Source: Sphingomonas citricola
Lineage (GTDB): Bacteria > Pseudomonadota > Alphaproteobacteria > Sphingomonadales > Sphingomonadaceae
Direction of reading: 5' to 3'
NCBI RefSeq assembly: GCF_019429535.1
Contig: NZ_JAHXZM010000004.1
Location: forward strand, 186,001-250,000
DNA: 64,000 nucleotides
In this document: one piece after another, positions 53,733 to 62,842 of the stretch
How positions within the stretch are numbered: the stretch's first letter is position 1
Layout of the letters: every line of letters starts with the position of its first letter
The notes under the pieces: generated by a model
The model's input: only the letters and a program-made list of their open reading frames with translations
Databases searched by the model: none
What the model was told of the DNA's origin: nothing
Translations under genes and position numbers: made by a program

Positions 53733-55400
53733 ATGACCGACACCGCACTCCATCCATCCGCCTTTCAGGCGCACGACGCGCATCATCACGACGCGCATGC
53801 CGATCACCTGCCGGGCTTCTTCGCGCGGTGGTTCATGTCGACGAACCACAAGGACATCGGCACGCTCTACCTGATCTTCGCGATCGTCGCGGGCATCGTC
53901 GGCGGCGCGATCTCGGGGCTGATGCGCGCCGAGCTGGCGCATCCGGGCATCCAGTATCTGCCGACCTGGGTCGCGATGCTCCACGGCGGGCAGGCGCAGA
54001 CGTTCGACCAGGCGCTCCACCTGTGGAACGTTCTGGTCACCGCTCACGGCCTGATCATGGTGTTCTTCATGGTCATGCCCGCGATGGTCGGCGGGTTCGG
54101 CAACTGGTTCGTGCCGATCATGATCGGCGCGCCCGACATGGCGTTCCCGCGGATGAACAACGTGTCGTTCTGGCTGCTGGTGCCCGCGTTCATCCTGCTG
54201 CTCGCCTCGCCCTTTTTCGGTGGCGCAGGCACGGGCTGGACGGTCTACGCGCCGCTCTCCACCTATGGTGAGCCGGGGCCGAGCGTCGACATGGCGATCC
54301 TGTCGCTCCACCTCGCGGGCGCGAGCTCGATCCTTGGGGCGATCAACTTCATCACCACGATCTTCAACATGCGCGCGCCGGGCATGACGCTGCACAAGAT
54401 GCCGCTGTTCGCCTGGGCGATGCTGGTGACCGCGTTCCTGCTGCTGCTGGCGCTGCCGGTGCTCGCGGCCGCGATCACGATGCTGCTGACCGACCGCAAT
54501 TTCGGCACGACCTTCTTCGATCCGGCAGGCGGCGGCGATCCGGTGCTTTACCAGCACCTGTTCTGGTTCTTCGGCCACCCCGAAGTGTACATCATGATCC
54601 TGCCGGGCTTCGGCATCGTCAGTCACATCGTCGCGACGTTCAGCCGCAAGCCCGTCTTCGGCTATCTCGGCATGGCGTACGCGATGGTCGCGATCGGCGT
54701 CGTCGGTTTCGTCGTGTGGGCGCACCACATGTTCACGACCGGCCTGTCGGTGAACGTGAAGATGTACTTCACCGCCGCGACGATGGTGATCGCGGTGCCG
54801 ACCGGCATCAAGATCTTCTCGTGGATCGCGACGATGTGGGGCGGCAGCCTGCGCTTCCCGACCCCGATGGTGTGGGCGATCGGGTTCATCTTCATGTTCA
54901 CGGTCGGTGGCGTGACGGGCGTCGTGCTCGCCAACGGCGGCGTCGACGATTACATGCAGGACACCTATTACGTCGTCGCGCACTTCCACTACGTGCTGAG
55001 CCTCGGCGCGGTGTTCTCGCTGTTCGCGGGCTTCTATTACTGGTTCCCCAAGATGTCGGGGAAGATGTACTCGGAGGCACTCGGCCAGGCGCACTTCTGG
55101 GTGTTCTTCGTCGGCGTGAACATCATGTTCTTCCCGATGCACTTCCTCGGCCTGCAGGGCATGCCGCGCCGCTACCCGGACTATCCGGACGGTTTCGCGC
55201 ACTGGAACAACGTCGCCTCGATCGGCTACATGATCATGGCCGCGGGCATGGCGATCTTCTTCGTCAACGTCGTCTGGTCGCTGATCGCGGGCAAGAAGGC
55301 GCCCGACAATCCCTGGGGCGAGGGTGCGACCACGCTCGAGTGGACGCTGTCGAGCCCGCCGCCGTTCCACCAGTTCGAGACGCTGCCCAAGATCGACTGA
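53733..55400 (+). CDS. coxA: Cytochrome c oxidase subunit I (aa3 type)
   Basis: The catalytic core subunit with heme a, heme a3 and CuB, 555 residues and 12 helices. Landmarks are [16 protein letters not shown], the heme a ligand region in [23 protein letters not shown], the CuB/Tyr crosslink motif [24 protein letters not shown] (CuB ligands) and [13 protein letters not shown] (heme ligands). The glutamate in HPEVY is that of A1-type oxidases. It follows coxB by 2 nt and a strong terminator follows it at 55428, which separates it from the rest of the cox genes. Confidence 0.97.
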   Translation: MTDTALHPSAFQAHDAHHHDAHADHLPGFFARWFMSTNHKDIGTLYLIFAIVAGIVGGAISGLMRAELAHPGIQYLPTWVAMLHGGQAQTFDQALHLWNVLVTAHGLIMVFFMVMPAMVGGFGNWFVPIMIGAPDMAFPRMNNVSFWLLVPAFILLLASPFFGGAGTGWTVYAPLSTYGEPGPSVDMAILSLHLAGASSILGAINFITTIFNMRAPGMTLHKMPLFAWAMLVTAFLLLLALPVLAAAITMLLTDRNFGTTFFDPAGGGDPVLYQHLFWFFGHPEVYIMILPGFGIVSHIVATFSRKPVFGYLGMAYAMVAIGVVGFVVWAHHMFTTGLSVNVKMYFTAATMVIAVPTGIKIFSWIATMWGGSLRFPTPMVWAIGFIFMFTVGGVTGVVLANGGVDDYMQDTYYVVAHFHYVLSLGAVFSLFAGFYYWFPKMSGKMYSEALGQAHFWVFFVGVNIMFFPMHFLGLQGMPRRYPDYPDGFAHWNNVASIGYMIMAAGMAIFFVNVVWSLIAGKKAPDNPWGEGATTLEWTLSSPPPFHQFETLPKID

Positions 55401-55427
55401 TCGAAGGTACGACGGCAAACCTTCCGA

Positions 55428-55461
55428 ACGCCCCGGCCACCGCGCCGGGGCGTTTTCTTTT
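55428..55461 (+). terminator. Rho-independent terminator after coxA
   Basis: A perfect 10-bp stem ACGCCCCGGC with GCCGGGGCGT (55428-55437 and 55444-55453) and a 6-nt loop are followed by TTTCTTTT. It ends a coxBA transcript. Confidence 0.85.
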
Positions 55462-55607
55462 GATGGCCGATCCGTTTCTCGATTTCCTCTCTGCCACTCG
55501 CCAAGAGCAGCGCCCCCGCCTCCTTACCGCGATCCGAAATCGTCCCGGGGCGAGACGTGGCAAAACCGCCACTGGAACCCCGCACGCCCCCGCGCGATCA
55601 CGCGTCC

Positions 55608-56153
55608 ATGACCCGCGTCGCTTTCCCCTGGCTGCTGCTCGCGTTGCTGCTCACCGCGCTTTCCACCGCACCTGCCGCCGCGCGCGGTATTCCGCAGCGT
55701 GCGGGCGGCCCCGACGTTCACACCATCCTCGATGTCGGCCACCCGCTGGAGCCGGGCGACTATGTCTGGGACGAAGACGGAGCACCCGCCGGCGCGACGC
55801 ACATCGTCGTCGATACCGCGCGGCGGCAACTCTACGTCTATCGCGGCGGGGTAGAGATCGGGCGTTCGTTCGCGGTCGCGGGACCGCCTGAAAGTCCCAC
55901 CCCGCTCGGGCGCTTCCCAATCCTGGAGAAAGACGCCGACAAATATTCGCGCAGCTACGACGCGCCGATGCCCTACGCGCTGCGACTGACCCGCAGCTAT
56001 GTCGCGATCCACGGCAGCAAGGTCGAGTGGGACTGGGTAACGCACGGTTGCATCGGCGTACCGCTGCCGTTCGCGCGCCTCCTGTTTCGCAACGTCCGCG
56101 TCGGTGACGACGTGCTCGTCACGCGCAACTGGCTGCCCGCCGCCTACGACTGA
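55608..56153 (+). CDS. L,D-transpeptidase (YkuD domain)
   Basis: A periplasmic peptidoglycan cross-linking or protein-anchoring enzyme. The 181 residues start with a signal peptide (WLLLALLLTALSTAPAAARG). The YkuD motif is complete: H135 in AIHGSKV and H146/C148 in VTHGCIGVP, C148 being the catalytic cysteine. It lies between coxA and ctaB with no functional link, behind its own terminator-separated start, so it appears to be an insertion in the cox region. Confidence 0.88.
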   Translation: MTRVAFPWLLLALLLTALSTAPAAARGIPQRAGGPDVHTILDVGHPLEPGDYVWDEDGAPAGATHIVVDTARRQLYVYRGGVEIGRSFAVAGPPESPTPLGRFPILEKDADKYSRSYDAPMPYALRLTRSYVAIHGSKVEWDWVTHGCIGVPLPFARLLFRNVRVGDDVLVTRNWLPAAYD

Positions 56154-56218
56154 AGCGGTTGCGCCGCGCACGCCGATTGCGCACGATTGATCCCATCGAG
56201 GGCCACGAGGGATCCGTC

Positions 56219-57187
56219 ATGCCTGAATTTCGCACCATCGACACCGGCGGCGCCCGCTTGCGCGTCGCCGTCGAGGGCAGCGGACCGCTGATCGTGATGG
56301 TGCACGGCTTTCCCGAGAGCTGGTATTCGTGGCGGCACCAGATGCCCGTCGTGGCGGACGCGGGCTTCACCGCGGCGGCGATCGACGTGCGCGGGTACGG
56401 CGGATCGGACAAGCCGACCGATGTCGCGGCCTATGCGATGGAAGCGCTGACCGCCGACGTCGCGGGCGTGGCCGACGCGCTGCAGCCGGGGGCACCCGCG
56501 ATCCTGCTCGGCCACGACTGGGGTGCACCGATCGTCTGGAACACGATCCTGTCGCGACCCGAGCGCTTCCGCGCGGTCGCCGCATTGTCGGTGCCGTTCA
56601 CCGGCGTCGCCAAGCGGCCGTTCAACGAGACCTTCCGCCGCGCCTTCACCGACAAGGGGCGTTTCTTCTACCAGGAATGGTTCGCCGCCGTCGGCCCGGC
56701 CGAACGCGAGGCGGAAGCCGACGTGCGCGATTTCCTGCGCAAATTCTACTACGCGATCTCGGGCGATGCGCCGCCGGGTACGTGGCCCGACAAGCCCGCG
56801 GGCGCAACCTTGCTCGACGGGATGGTCGATCCCGGCACGTTTCCCGCGTGGCTGAGCGATGCCGATCTCGATTATTACGTCGCGGAGTTCGAGCGCTCGG
56901 GCTTCTTCGGACCGCTCAGCCGATATCGCAATCACGAACGCGACTGGGCATGGCAGCAGCAGTTCGCCGGACGCCGGATCGAGGCACCCGCCTTGTTCAT
57001 CGGCGGCAGCAAGGATCCGGCGACCAGCGGCTTCGGCGCGATGACCGATCCGATCGCGGTGATGCGGCCGCATGTTCCCAGGGTCGAGGGGCATATCCTC
57101 GACGGTGTCGGGCATTGGACGCAGCAGGAGCGCCCGGCGCAGGTCAACCGGCTGCTGCTCGACTGGCTGGCGCGACTGCCCGATTGA
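56219..57187 (+). CDS. Alpha/beta hydrolase, soluble epoxide hydrolase-like
   Basis: A 322-residue alpha/beta hydrolase. It has the oxyanion-hole HGFPESWYSWRHQ (H29-P32 region) and the nucleophile D100 in LLGHDWGAP. The catalytic H299 is in DGVGHWTQQE and RGYGGSDKP lies near 58. This arrangement fits epoxide hydrolases and related fluoroacetate-dehalogenase-like enzymes; the substrate is unknown. The ATG at 56219 is 65 nt after the L,D-transpeptidase. It is the second foreign-looking gene between coxA and ctaB. Confidence 0.82.
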   Translation: MPEFRTIDTGGARLRVAVEGSGPLIVMVHGFPESWYSWRHQMPVVADAGFTAAAIDVRGYGGSDKPTDVAAYAMEALTADVAGVADALQPGAPAILLGHDWGAPIVWNTILSRPERFRAVAALSVPFTGVAKRPFNETFRRAFTDKGRFFYQEWFAAVGPAEREAEADVRDFLRKFYYAISGDAPPGTWPDKPAGATLLDGMVDPGTFPAWLSDADLDYYVAEFERSGFFGPLSRYRNHERDWAWQQQFAGRRIEAPALFIGGSKDPATSGFGAMTDPIAVMRPHVPRVEGHILDGVGHWTQQERPAQVNRLLLDWLARLPD

Positions 57188-57306
57188 TTCCCCTCTTTCG
57201 CGACTCTCCCCGAGGAGGAGGGGTTCGGCGTTGATAGCCCTCACTGTGCTGCGAAAAAGCGAGCCTTTCGCGCGGCGTCCGCGACGGGTATAGCCGCGGG
57301 CTCGCG

Positions 57307-58200
57307 ATGACCACCGCCGCTCCCCTGCTGCCGCCCGCCGACTGGCGCGACTTCCTGGCGCTGACCAAGCCCCGGGTGATGACGCTGGTCGTCTTCACCG
57401 GATTGTGCGGGATGCTGGCCGCGCCGCGCGGCATCGCGCCCGTGCTCGCCTTCACCGCGATCCTATGCATCGCGCTCGGTGCCGGTGCGGCGGGGGCGCT
57501 CAACCAATGGTACGAGGCCGACCTCGACGCGGTGATGAAACGGACCGCCAAGCGCCCGCTGCCCGCGGGGCGGATGGACCGGCAATCGGCGCTCCATTTC
57601 GGCGTCGGGCTCGCCGCCTTCTCGGTCATCCTGATGGGGCTGGCGGTCAACATGGCCGCCGCGGCGATCTTGACCGTGTCGATCCTGTTCTACGTGCTGA
57701 TCTACACCGTGTGGCTGAAGCGACGCACGCCGCAGAACATCGTCATCGGCGGCGCGGCGGGTGCGTTTCCGCCGCTGATCGGCTGGGCGGCGGCGACCGG
57801 CGAGGTCGCGGTACTGCCGGTGTTGCTGTTCGCGCTGGTGTTCCTGTGGACGCCGCCGCATTTCTGGGCGCTCGCGCTGTTCATCGAGTCGGACTATGCC
57901 AAGGCCGGGATCCCGATGCTGCCGGTGGTGGCGGGGGAGCGTGCGACGCGGCGGCAGATCGGGCTCTACACGATCCCGATGGCGTTGGTGGCGGTGGCGC
58001 CGTGGCCGCTCGGGCTGACCGGCGCGTTCTACGGCGCGGCCTCGATTGCGCTGACTGCGATCTTCGGCGCACTCGCCGCGCGCGTGACGATCGGGCGCAA
58101 CACCCCCGGCATGAAGCCGGAGAAGCGGTTGTTCGCTTACTCGATCATCTATCTTTTCGTGATCTTCGGCGCGCTGGTCGTCGATCGGTGGCTCGCATGA
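57307..58200 (+). CDS. ctaB: Protoheme IX farnesyltransferase (heme O synthase)
   Basis: Adds a farnesyl group to heme B to make heme O, the precursor of heme A for the aa3 oxidase. The polytopic protein has 297 residues. The prenyl-diphosphate-binding motif [21 protein letters not shown] (66-86, D72 and D74) and the second polar motif [24 protein letters not shown] are clear. Its stop overlaps the small downstream gene (ATGA). Confidence 0.96.
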   Translation: MTTAAPLLPPADWRDFLALTKPRVMTLVVFTGLCGMLAAPRGIAPVLAFTAILCIALGAGAAGALNQWYEADLDAVMKRTAKRPLPAGRMDRQSALHFGVGLAAFSVILMGLAVNMAAAAILTVSILFYVLIYTVWLKRRTPQNIVIGGAAGAFPPLIGWAAATGEVAVLPVLLFALVFLWTPPHFWALALFIESDYAKAGIPMLPVVAGERATRRQIGLYTIPMALVAVAPWPLGLTGAFYGAASIALTAIFGALAARVTIGRNTPGMKPEKRLFAYSIIYLFVIFGALVVDRWLA

Positions 58201-58346
58201 CGGATGGACCCATGGGTGACGAACAGGAGCTGATCCAGCGGCGGCAGAAGGCGCGTGCGATCGTGACCGCGGTGCTGCTGCTCGCGTTCGTGGTGCTGAC
58301 CTTCTTCATCACCATCGCGAAGATCAGGGAGGGGATGGCGCAGTGA
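58197..58346 (+). CDS. CoxF-like small membrane protein
   Basis: A 49-residue peptide with one membrane helix ([22 protein letters not shown]). Short genes between ctaB and ctaG are common in alphaproteobacteria, where they are often named coxF and are thought to help oxidase assembly. The ATG overlaps the ctaB stop, and its own stop overlaps the ctaG GTG start. It is too short to judge by sequence alone, so the call rests on its position and hydrophobicity. Confidence 0.7.
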   Translation: MTDGPMGDEQELIQRRQKARAIVTAVLLLAFVVLTFFITIAKIREGMAQ

Positions 58347-58888
58347 TCGGACGGCTCGACCGGCGCGTGCGCACCGCGCTGCTGGCGGTGCTGGGCATCT
58401 GTTTCATGACCGGCGTCGCGTTCGCGAGCGTGCCGCTCTACCGCCTGTTCTGCGAAGCGACCGGGCTGAACGGCACGACCAACCGCGGATTGAAGGCACC
58501 CGGCGGCGTCCACCGCGCGATCCGCATCGCGTTCGATGCCAACACCAGCCCCAAATTGCCGTGGCGCTTCACGCCCGAGCAGGAGGAACAGGAGGTCGAC
58601 ATCGGTGCGCGCGACATGGCGTTCTTCCAGGCGACCAACCGCGGTGCACAGGAGGTGACGGGCACCGCGACCTACAACGTCACGCCGGCGGTGGCAGGGA
58701 AATATTTCACGAAGATCCAGTGTTTCTGCTTCACGCAGCAGACGCTCAAGCCCGGTGAGACGCAGCGGATGCCGGTGATCTATTTCGTCGACCCGAAGAT
58801 CCTGACCGATCCCGACACCAAGGACGTCGAGACGATCACGCTCTCCTACACGTTTTACCCGGTGGATTCTGCCAAAACGGCGGGTTAA
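58343..58888 (+). CDS. ctaG: Cytochrome c oxidase assembly protein CtaG (Cox11)
   Basis: A copper chaperone that delivers CuB to subunit I. The 181 residues have one N-terminal membrane helix followed by a periplasmic immunoglobulin-like domain. The copper-binding motif CFCF is in IQCFCFTQQTL near residues 130-140. It begins at GTG 58343, overlapping the previous stop. A hairpin at 58887 overlaps its stop codon and leads to the coxC ribosome-binding site. Confidence 0.95.
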   Translation: MIGRLDRRVRTALLAVLGICFMTGVAFASVPLYRLFCEATGLNGTTNRGLKAPGGVHRAIRIAFDANTSPKLPWRFTPEQEEQEVDIGARDMAFFQATNRGAQEVTGTATYNVTPAVAGKYFTKIQCFCFTQQTLKPGETQRMPVIYFVDPKILTDPDTKDVETITLSYTFYPVDSAKTAG

Positions 58889-58907
58889 GGCGTAAAGAAA
58901 CGCCTTT
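58887..58907 (+). promoter_or_regulatory. Small hairpin between ctaG and coxC
   Basis: A 7-bp stem AAGGCGT with ACGCCTT and a 6-nt loop (AAAGAA) begins inside the ctaG stop codon and ends immediately before the AGGGGG ribosome-binding site of coxC. There is no T tract, so it is more likely an RNA stability or translation-spacing element than a terminator. Confidence 0.4.
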
Positions 58908-58922
58908 AGGGGGATGCCACGC

Positions 58923-59834
58923 ATGGCCGGCGCGAAGAACCACGATTATCATATCCTTCCACCCAGCCCGTGGCCGCTCATCGGATCGATGATGGCGCTC
59001 GTTATGGCGGCGGGCGGCATCATGTACATGCACAGCGCGGTCGGCGGCGGTTGGGTGTTCCTGATCGGTCTGGCGGGCGTGCTCGGCACCATGTGGGGCT
59101 GGTGGCATCAGGTCATCCGCGAGGCGCACGCGGGCGATCATACCCCGGTCGTCCAGCTGCACTTCCGCTACGGCATGATCCTGTTCATCGCCTCCGAGGT
59201 GATGTTCTTCGTCGGCTGGTTCTGGGCGTATTTCGATTTCGCGCTGTTCCCGACCGCGATGAGCTTCGTCGACGGACAGGTCGAGCGCGCAGCCGAAGGT
59301 GCGGCCGCGATCGCGGCGCAATGGCCGCCCAAGGGGCTTGAGGTCATCAACGCGTTCGAGCTGCCGCTGCTCAACACGCTGATCCTGCTGACGAGCGGCA
59401 CCACCGTCACCTGGGCGCACCACGCGCTGATCCACAACCAGCGCGGCGGTGAGAAGCGCGGTTTCTGGGGTCTGCTGGGCGTGGGCGACCGTGACGGCGT
59501 GCTGAAGGGCTTGTGGCTGACGGTAGCGCTCGGCGCGCTGTTCAGCTCGATTCAGGCGTATGAGTACATGCATGCGCCGTTCCCGTTCAAGGGACTGAAC
59601 TATGGCGCATCGTTCTTCATGGCGACGGGGTTCCACGGTTTCCACGTGCTGGTCGGCACGATCTTTCTGATCGTCTGCCTGATCCGCGCCTACAAGGGCG
59701 ATTTCACGCCGAAGCAACATTTCGGGTTCGAGGCCGCGGCCTGGTACTGGCATTTCGTCGACGTGGTGTGGCTGTTCCTGTTCGTCACGATCTACGTCTG
59801 GGGCGGCTGGGGCGCGCCGGTCCACGGCGGCTGA
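58923..59834 (+). CDS. coxC: Cytochrome c oxidase subunit III
   Basis: A seven-helix subunit that stabilises the oxidase core, 303 residues. The N-terminus KNHDYHILPPSPWPLIGS and the central GMILFIASEVMFFVGWFWAYFD match subunit III, as does GFHGFHVLVGTIFLIVCLIR and the C-terminal WYWHFVDVVWLFLFVTIYVWGG. The ATG at 58923 has an AGGGGG box at the proper distance; an ATG at 58914 lies too close to it. The terminator at 59859 ends the transcript. Confidence 0.96.
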   Translation: MAGAKNHDYHILPPSPWPLIGSMMALVMAAGGIMYMHSAVGGGWVFLIGLAGVLGTMWGWWHQVIREAHAGDHTPVVQLHFRYGMILFIASEVMFFVGWFWAYFDFALFPTAMSFVDGQVERAAEGAAAIAAQWPPKGLEVINAFELPLLNTLILLTSGTTVTWAHHALIHNQRGGEKRGFWGLLGVGDRDGVLKGLWLTVALGALFSSIQAYEYMHAPFPFKGLNYGASFFMATGFHGFHVLVGTIFLIVCLIRAYKGDFTPKQHFGFEAAAWYWHFVDVVWLFLFVTIYVWGGWGAPVHGG

Positions 59835-59858
59835 TCGACCGGCCATCGGTTCGATGAG

Positions 59859-59898
59859 GGGGCGCGGTTCGGATGCGAACCGCGCCCCTTCTTTGTTG
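59859..59898 (+). terminator. Rho-independent terminator after coxC
   Basis: A perfect 13-bp stem GGGGCGCGGTTCG with CGAACCGCGCCCC (59859-59871 and 59876-59888) and a GATG loop are followed by TTCTTTGTT. It separates coxC from surf1. Confidence 0.85.
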
Positions 59899-59937
59899 CG
59901 CGACGGCGCACGCAGGCCGGGGTAAGAGGCGGGCGTG

Positions 59938-60558
59938 ATGAAGCGCATCCCCGTCGTCCCAACCATCATCGTCGCGTTCGCGGTATGCGGCATGATCGCG
60001 CTCGGCATCTGGCAGATCACGGTCCGCCTGCCCGAGAAGGAAGCCTATCTCGCGCAGCTCGCAGGGAATCCGGCGAAGCCGGCGGTCGCCTTCCCTAGGC
60101 AGAGCGACGACGCCTTGCTGTTCCGGCGCAGCAGCATCGTCTGTCTGTCGCCCGTCACGATCATGCGTGCCGGCGCGGGCAATGCGGGCTTCCGATTGAT
60201 CGCCGCCTGCCGCACCGGCGCGGAAGGTCCGGGCGTGAAGGTCCAGCTCGGCACCACGCGAGATCCGAACAAGCGGGTTGACTGGCGCGGCGGCGCGGTG
60301 TCGGGCTTCATCAGCCACGCGCCCGACCCCCGCCCGCTGATTGCGGGGCTGTTCGACCACAGGCCGCAGGAGATGCTTCTGGTCGCCGACCGCCCGGTCG
60401 CAGGGCTTGCCGCCAACACCAGGCCCGACGTCAGCGTCGTACCCAACAATCACTTGGCATACGGGGTGCAGTGGTTCCTGTTCGCCGCGGTCGCCGCGAT
60501 CATCTACGCGGTTGCGGTGCTCCGGCGTCGCGCGCCGGTTGCGGGGCCAGGGGCTTAG
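59938..60558 (+). CDS. SURF1 family cytochrome oxidase assembly protein
   Basis: A 206-residue inner-membrane protein with one helix at each end: VVPTIIVAFAVCGMIALGIWQ (about 6-26) and WFLFAAVAAIIYAVAVLRRR near the C-terminus. A periplasmic domain lies between, which fits SURF1, a heme A insertion factor. It is somewhat shorter than most SURF1 proteins. The ATG at 59938 is the second of two tandem starts (GTG-ATG). It follows the coxC terminator by 40 nt and is tandem with thrC. Confidence 0.82.
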   Translation: MKRIPVVPTIIVAFAVCGMIALGIWQITVRLPEKEAYLAQLAGNPAKPAVAFPRQSDDALLFRRSSIVCLSPVTIMRAGAGNAGFRLIAACRTGAEGPGVKVQLGTTRDPNKRVDWRGGAVSGFISHAPDPRPLIAGLFDHRPQEMLLVADRPVAGLAANTRPDVSVVPNNHLAYGVQWFLFAAVAAIIYAVAVLRRRAPVAGPGA

Positions 60559-60575
60559 GGCTACCCCGCGCGTCC

Positions 60576-61967
60576 ATGCGCTACGTCAGCACGCGCGGCC
60601 GGGCGGCCGTACTCGACTTTCGCGAGGTCACGCTCGCCGGGCTTGCCACCGATGGCGGGCTTTACGTGCCCGAGGCATGGCCGACGTTAACGAAGGACGA
60701 GATCGCCGCGCTCGCGGGGCTGTCGTATGTCGATACCGCGGTCGCGGTGATGATGCCGTTCGTCGGGACGACGATGACGCGCGACGAGCTGCACGCCTTG
60801 TGTACGCAGGCATACGGCCGCTTCTCGCACGCCGCGGTCACGCCACTCGTCCAGCTCGACCACGATCAATGGTTGCTCGAGCTGTTCCACGGCCCCACGC
60901 TCGCCTTCAAGGACGTGGCGTTGCAGTTGCTCGGCCTGTTGTTCGAGCGGTTTTTGACCGGATCGAGGTACCACCTGACGATCGTCGGCGCGACCAGCGG
61001 CGATACGGGATCGGCGGCGATCGACGCGGTCGCGGGGCGTGCCGGCGTCGACATCTTCATGCTCCACCCCGAAGGTCGCGTCAGCGACGTCCAGCGGCGG
61101 CAGATGACGACGGTGGGCGCGCCCAACGTCCACAACATCGCGATCCGCGGCGACTTCGATCATGCGCAGGCACTGGTGAAGGCGATGTTCAACGATCCCG
61201 CCTTCGCGGGTCGTTTTCACCTCTCCGCGGTGAATTCGATCAACTGGGCGCGGTTGATGGCGCAGGTGGTCTATTATTTCTACGCCGCGGTCAGGCTCGG
61301 CGCGCCCGAGCGCAGGATCGCGTTCAGCGTGCCGACGGGTAATTTCGGTGACGTGTTCGCGGGGTATGTCGCGGCAAAGATGGGGCTGCCGATCGCCCGC
61401 CTGATCGTCGCCACCAACGTCAACGACATCCTCGCGCGCGCGCTCACCACCGGCGATTATTCGAGCCGCGATGTGGTGCAGACGCCGACGCCGTCGATGG
61501 ACATCCAGGTGTCGAGCAATTTCGAGCGATTGTTGTTCGACCTCGGCAACCGTGACGGCGATGCGATCGCGGCGCAGATGCGCGGCTTTGAGGGGAGCCG
61601 CGCGATGCGGCTGACCAACGCGCAGTCGCAGGGCGCGGCGGGGCTGTTCGCCGCCGAGCGTGTCGACCTCGACGAGATGGCATTGGCGATGCGCTGGGCG
61701 CACGAACATGCGTGCCAGACGCTCGACCCGCACACCGCGATCGCACTCGCCGCCGCGCAGCGCCACGCGAGCAACGTGCCGATCGTGACGCTCGCGACCG
61801 CGCATCCGGCGAAGTTCCGCGACGCGGTGGAGCGCGCGACCGGCACGCGTCCCGCGCTACCCGCACGCGTCGGCGACCTGTTCGAGCGCGAGGAGCGGTA
61901 CGACGTGCTCGACGCCAGCTACGCTGCGGTGAGCGGGTACATCGCCGAGCGGGCGGTGGCACGATGA
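60576..61967 (+). CDS. thrC: Threonine synthase
   Basis: A PLP enzyme that converts O-phosphohomoserine to threonine. The 463 residues include an N-terminal cap (MRYVSTRGRAAVLDFREVTLAGLATDGGLYVP). The PLP lysine K112 lies in FHGPTLAFKDVALQ; GATSGDTGSAAIDAVAG and VPTGNFGDVFAGYVAAKMGLP bind PLP phosphate. Its stop overlaps the next gene (ATGA). The surf1-thrC order is typical of sphingomonads. Confidence 0.95.
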   Translation: MRYVSTRGRAAVLDFREVTLAGLATDGGLYVPEAWPTLTKDEIAALAGLSYVDTAVAVMMPFVGTTMTRDELHALCTQAYGRFSHAAVTPLVQLDHDQWLLELFHGPTLAFKDVALQLLGLLFERFLTGSRYHLTIVGATSGDTGSAAIDAVAGRAGVDIFMLHPEGRVSDVQRRQMTTVGAPNVHNIAIRGDFDHAQALVKAMFNDPAFAGRFHLSAVNSINWARLMAQVVYYFYAAVRLGAPERRIAFSVPTGNFGDVFAGYVAAKMGLPIARLIVATNVNDILARALTTGDYSSRDVVQTPTPSMDIQVSSNFERLLFDLGNRDGDAIAAQMRGFEGSRAMRLTNAQSQGAAGLFAAERVDLDEMALAMRWAHEHACQTLDPHTAIALAAAQRHASNVPIVTLATAHPAKFRDAVERATGTRPALPARVGDLFEREERYDVLDASYAAVSGYIAERAVAR

Positions 61968-62833
61968 AGCTCGAGACGCTGATCGGCGAGCCCTGGGGCG
62001 ATTACGGGCTGATCGATTCGGGGCACGGCCGCAAGCTTGAGCGCTACGGCCCGTATCGCTTCATCCGCCCCGAGCCGCAGGCATTGTGGGCGCCAGCCAG
62101 CGCCGATTGGGACGCGCACGGCGAGTTCGTGCCCGGCAGCGACGAAGATGGCGGCGGGCAGTGGCGCTTCACCAAGCGCGTGCCTGCGGACGGATGGACG
62201 CTGGAGTGGCACGAGGCGCGCTTCACCGCGCAGAACACGCCGTTCCGCCACTTGGGTTTCTTTCCTGACATGGCGCCGGTGTGGGTGTGGATGCGCCAGC
62301 AGCTTGAGGGCGCCGAGAGTCCCGAATGCCTCAATCTCTTCGGCTATACCGGGGTCGGCACGCTGGCGCTGTCGTCGATCGGTGCGCGGATGGTGCACGT
62401 GGACGCATCCAAGAAGTCGGTCGAGGCGGCGCGCCACAATGCGGCGGTGTCGGGGCTGTCCGACGCGCCGACGCGCTGGATCATCGACGATGCGTCGAAG
62501 TTCATCGCGCGCGAGGTCAGGCGCGGGCGGCGCTACGACGGCATCCTGCTCGATCCGCCCAAATACGGGCGCGGGCCGACGGGCGAGGTGTGGCGGCTGG
62601 AAGAGGATCTGCCGCGGCTGATCGCCGATTGCCGGCAATTGCTCGACGCCGAGTCGCGCTATCTGTTCCTGACCGTCTACGCAGTGCGGATGTCGGCGCT
62701 GGCGATCGGCGAGATGCTGCGCCAGGCGTTCGCCGACCTGCCGGGCACGGTCGAGGCGGGCGAACTGGCGGTACGCGAGGAAGCGCGCGGGCTGACGCTG
62801 CCGACCGCGATCTGGGCGCGCTGGAGCCGCTGA
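61964..62833 (+). CDS. Class I SAM-dependent methyltransferase (RlmI/RlmL-like)
   Basis: A 289-residue methyltransferase. The N-terminal segment (about 1-110, IRPEPQALWAP) is followed by SAM motif I NLFGYTGVGTLALSSIGA, the acidic VHVDASKKSVEAA and motif IV DPPKYGRG, as in RlmI/RlmL-type 23S rRNA methyltransferases. No PUA or THUMP domain is visible, so target assignment is uncertain. The ATG overlaps the thrC stop by 4 nt. Confidence 0.82.
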   Translation: MKLETLIGEPWGDYGLIDSGHGRKLERYGPYRFIRPEPQALWAPASADWDAHGEFVPGSDEDGGGQWRFTKRVPADGWTLEWHEARFTAQNTPFRHLGFFPDMAPVWVWMRQQLEGAESPECLNLFGYTGVGTLALSSIGARMVHVDASKKSVEAARHNAAVSGLSDAPTRWIIDDASKFIAREVRRGRRYDGILLDPPKYGRGPTGEVWRLEEDLPRLIADCRQLLDAESRYLFLTVYAVRMSALAIGEMLRQAFADLPGTVEAGELAVREEARGLTLPTAIWARWSR

Positions 62834-62842
62834 GGCGCCGGC

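Noticed and set aside
51730..53757. Very long minus-strand reading frame (over 650 codons) crossing pyrE and lying antisense to coxB
   Set aside because: High GC makes stops rare on the antisense strand. Only the pyrE part (to 52314) has a recognisable family; the rest is the shadow of coxB.
53466..55418. Minus-strand frame of about 650 codons antisense to coxA
   Set aside because: It is His/Arg/Asp-rich low-complexity translation, fully covered by coxA, which has all oxidase motifs.
57283..57294. Promoter for ctaB with TATAGC as a -10
   Set aside because: The -10-like hexamer lies only about 12 nt before the start codon and the -35 (TTTCGC) is poor, so it is not supported.
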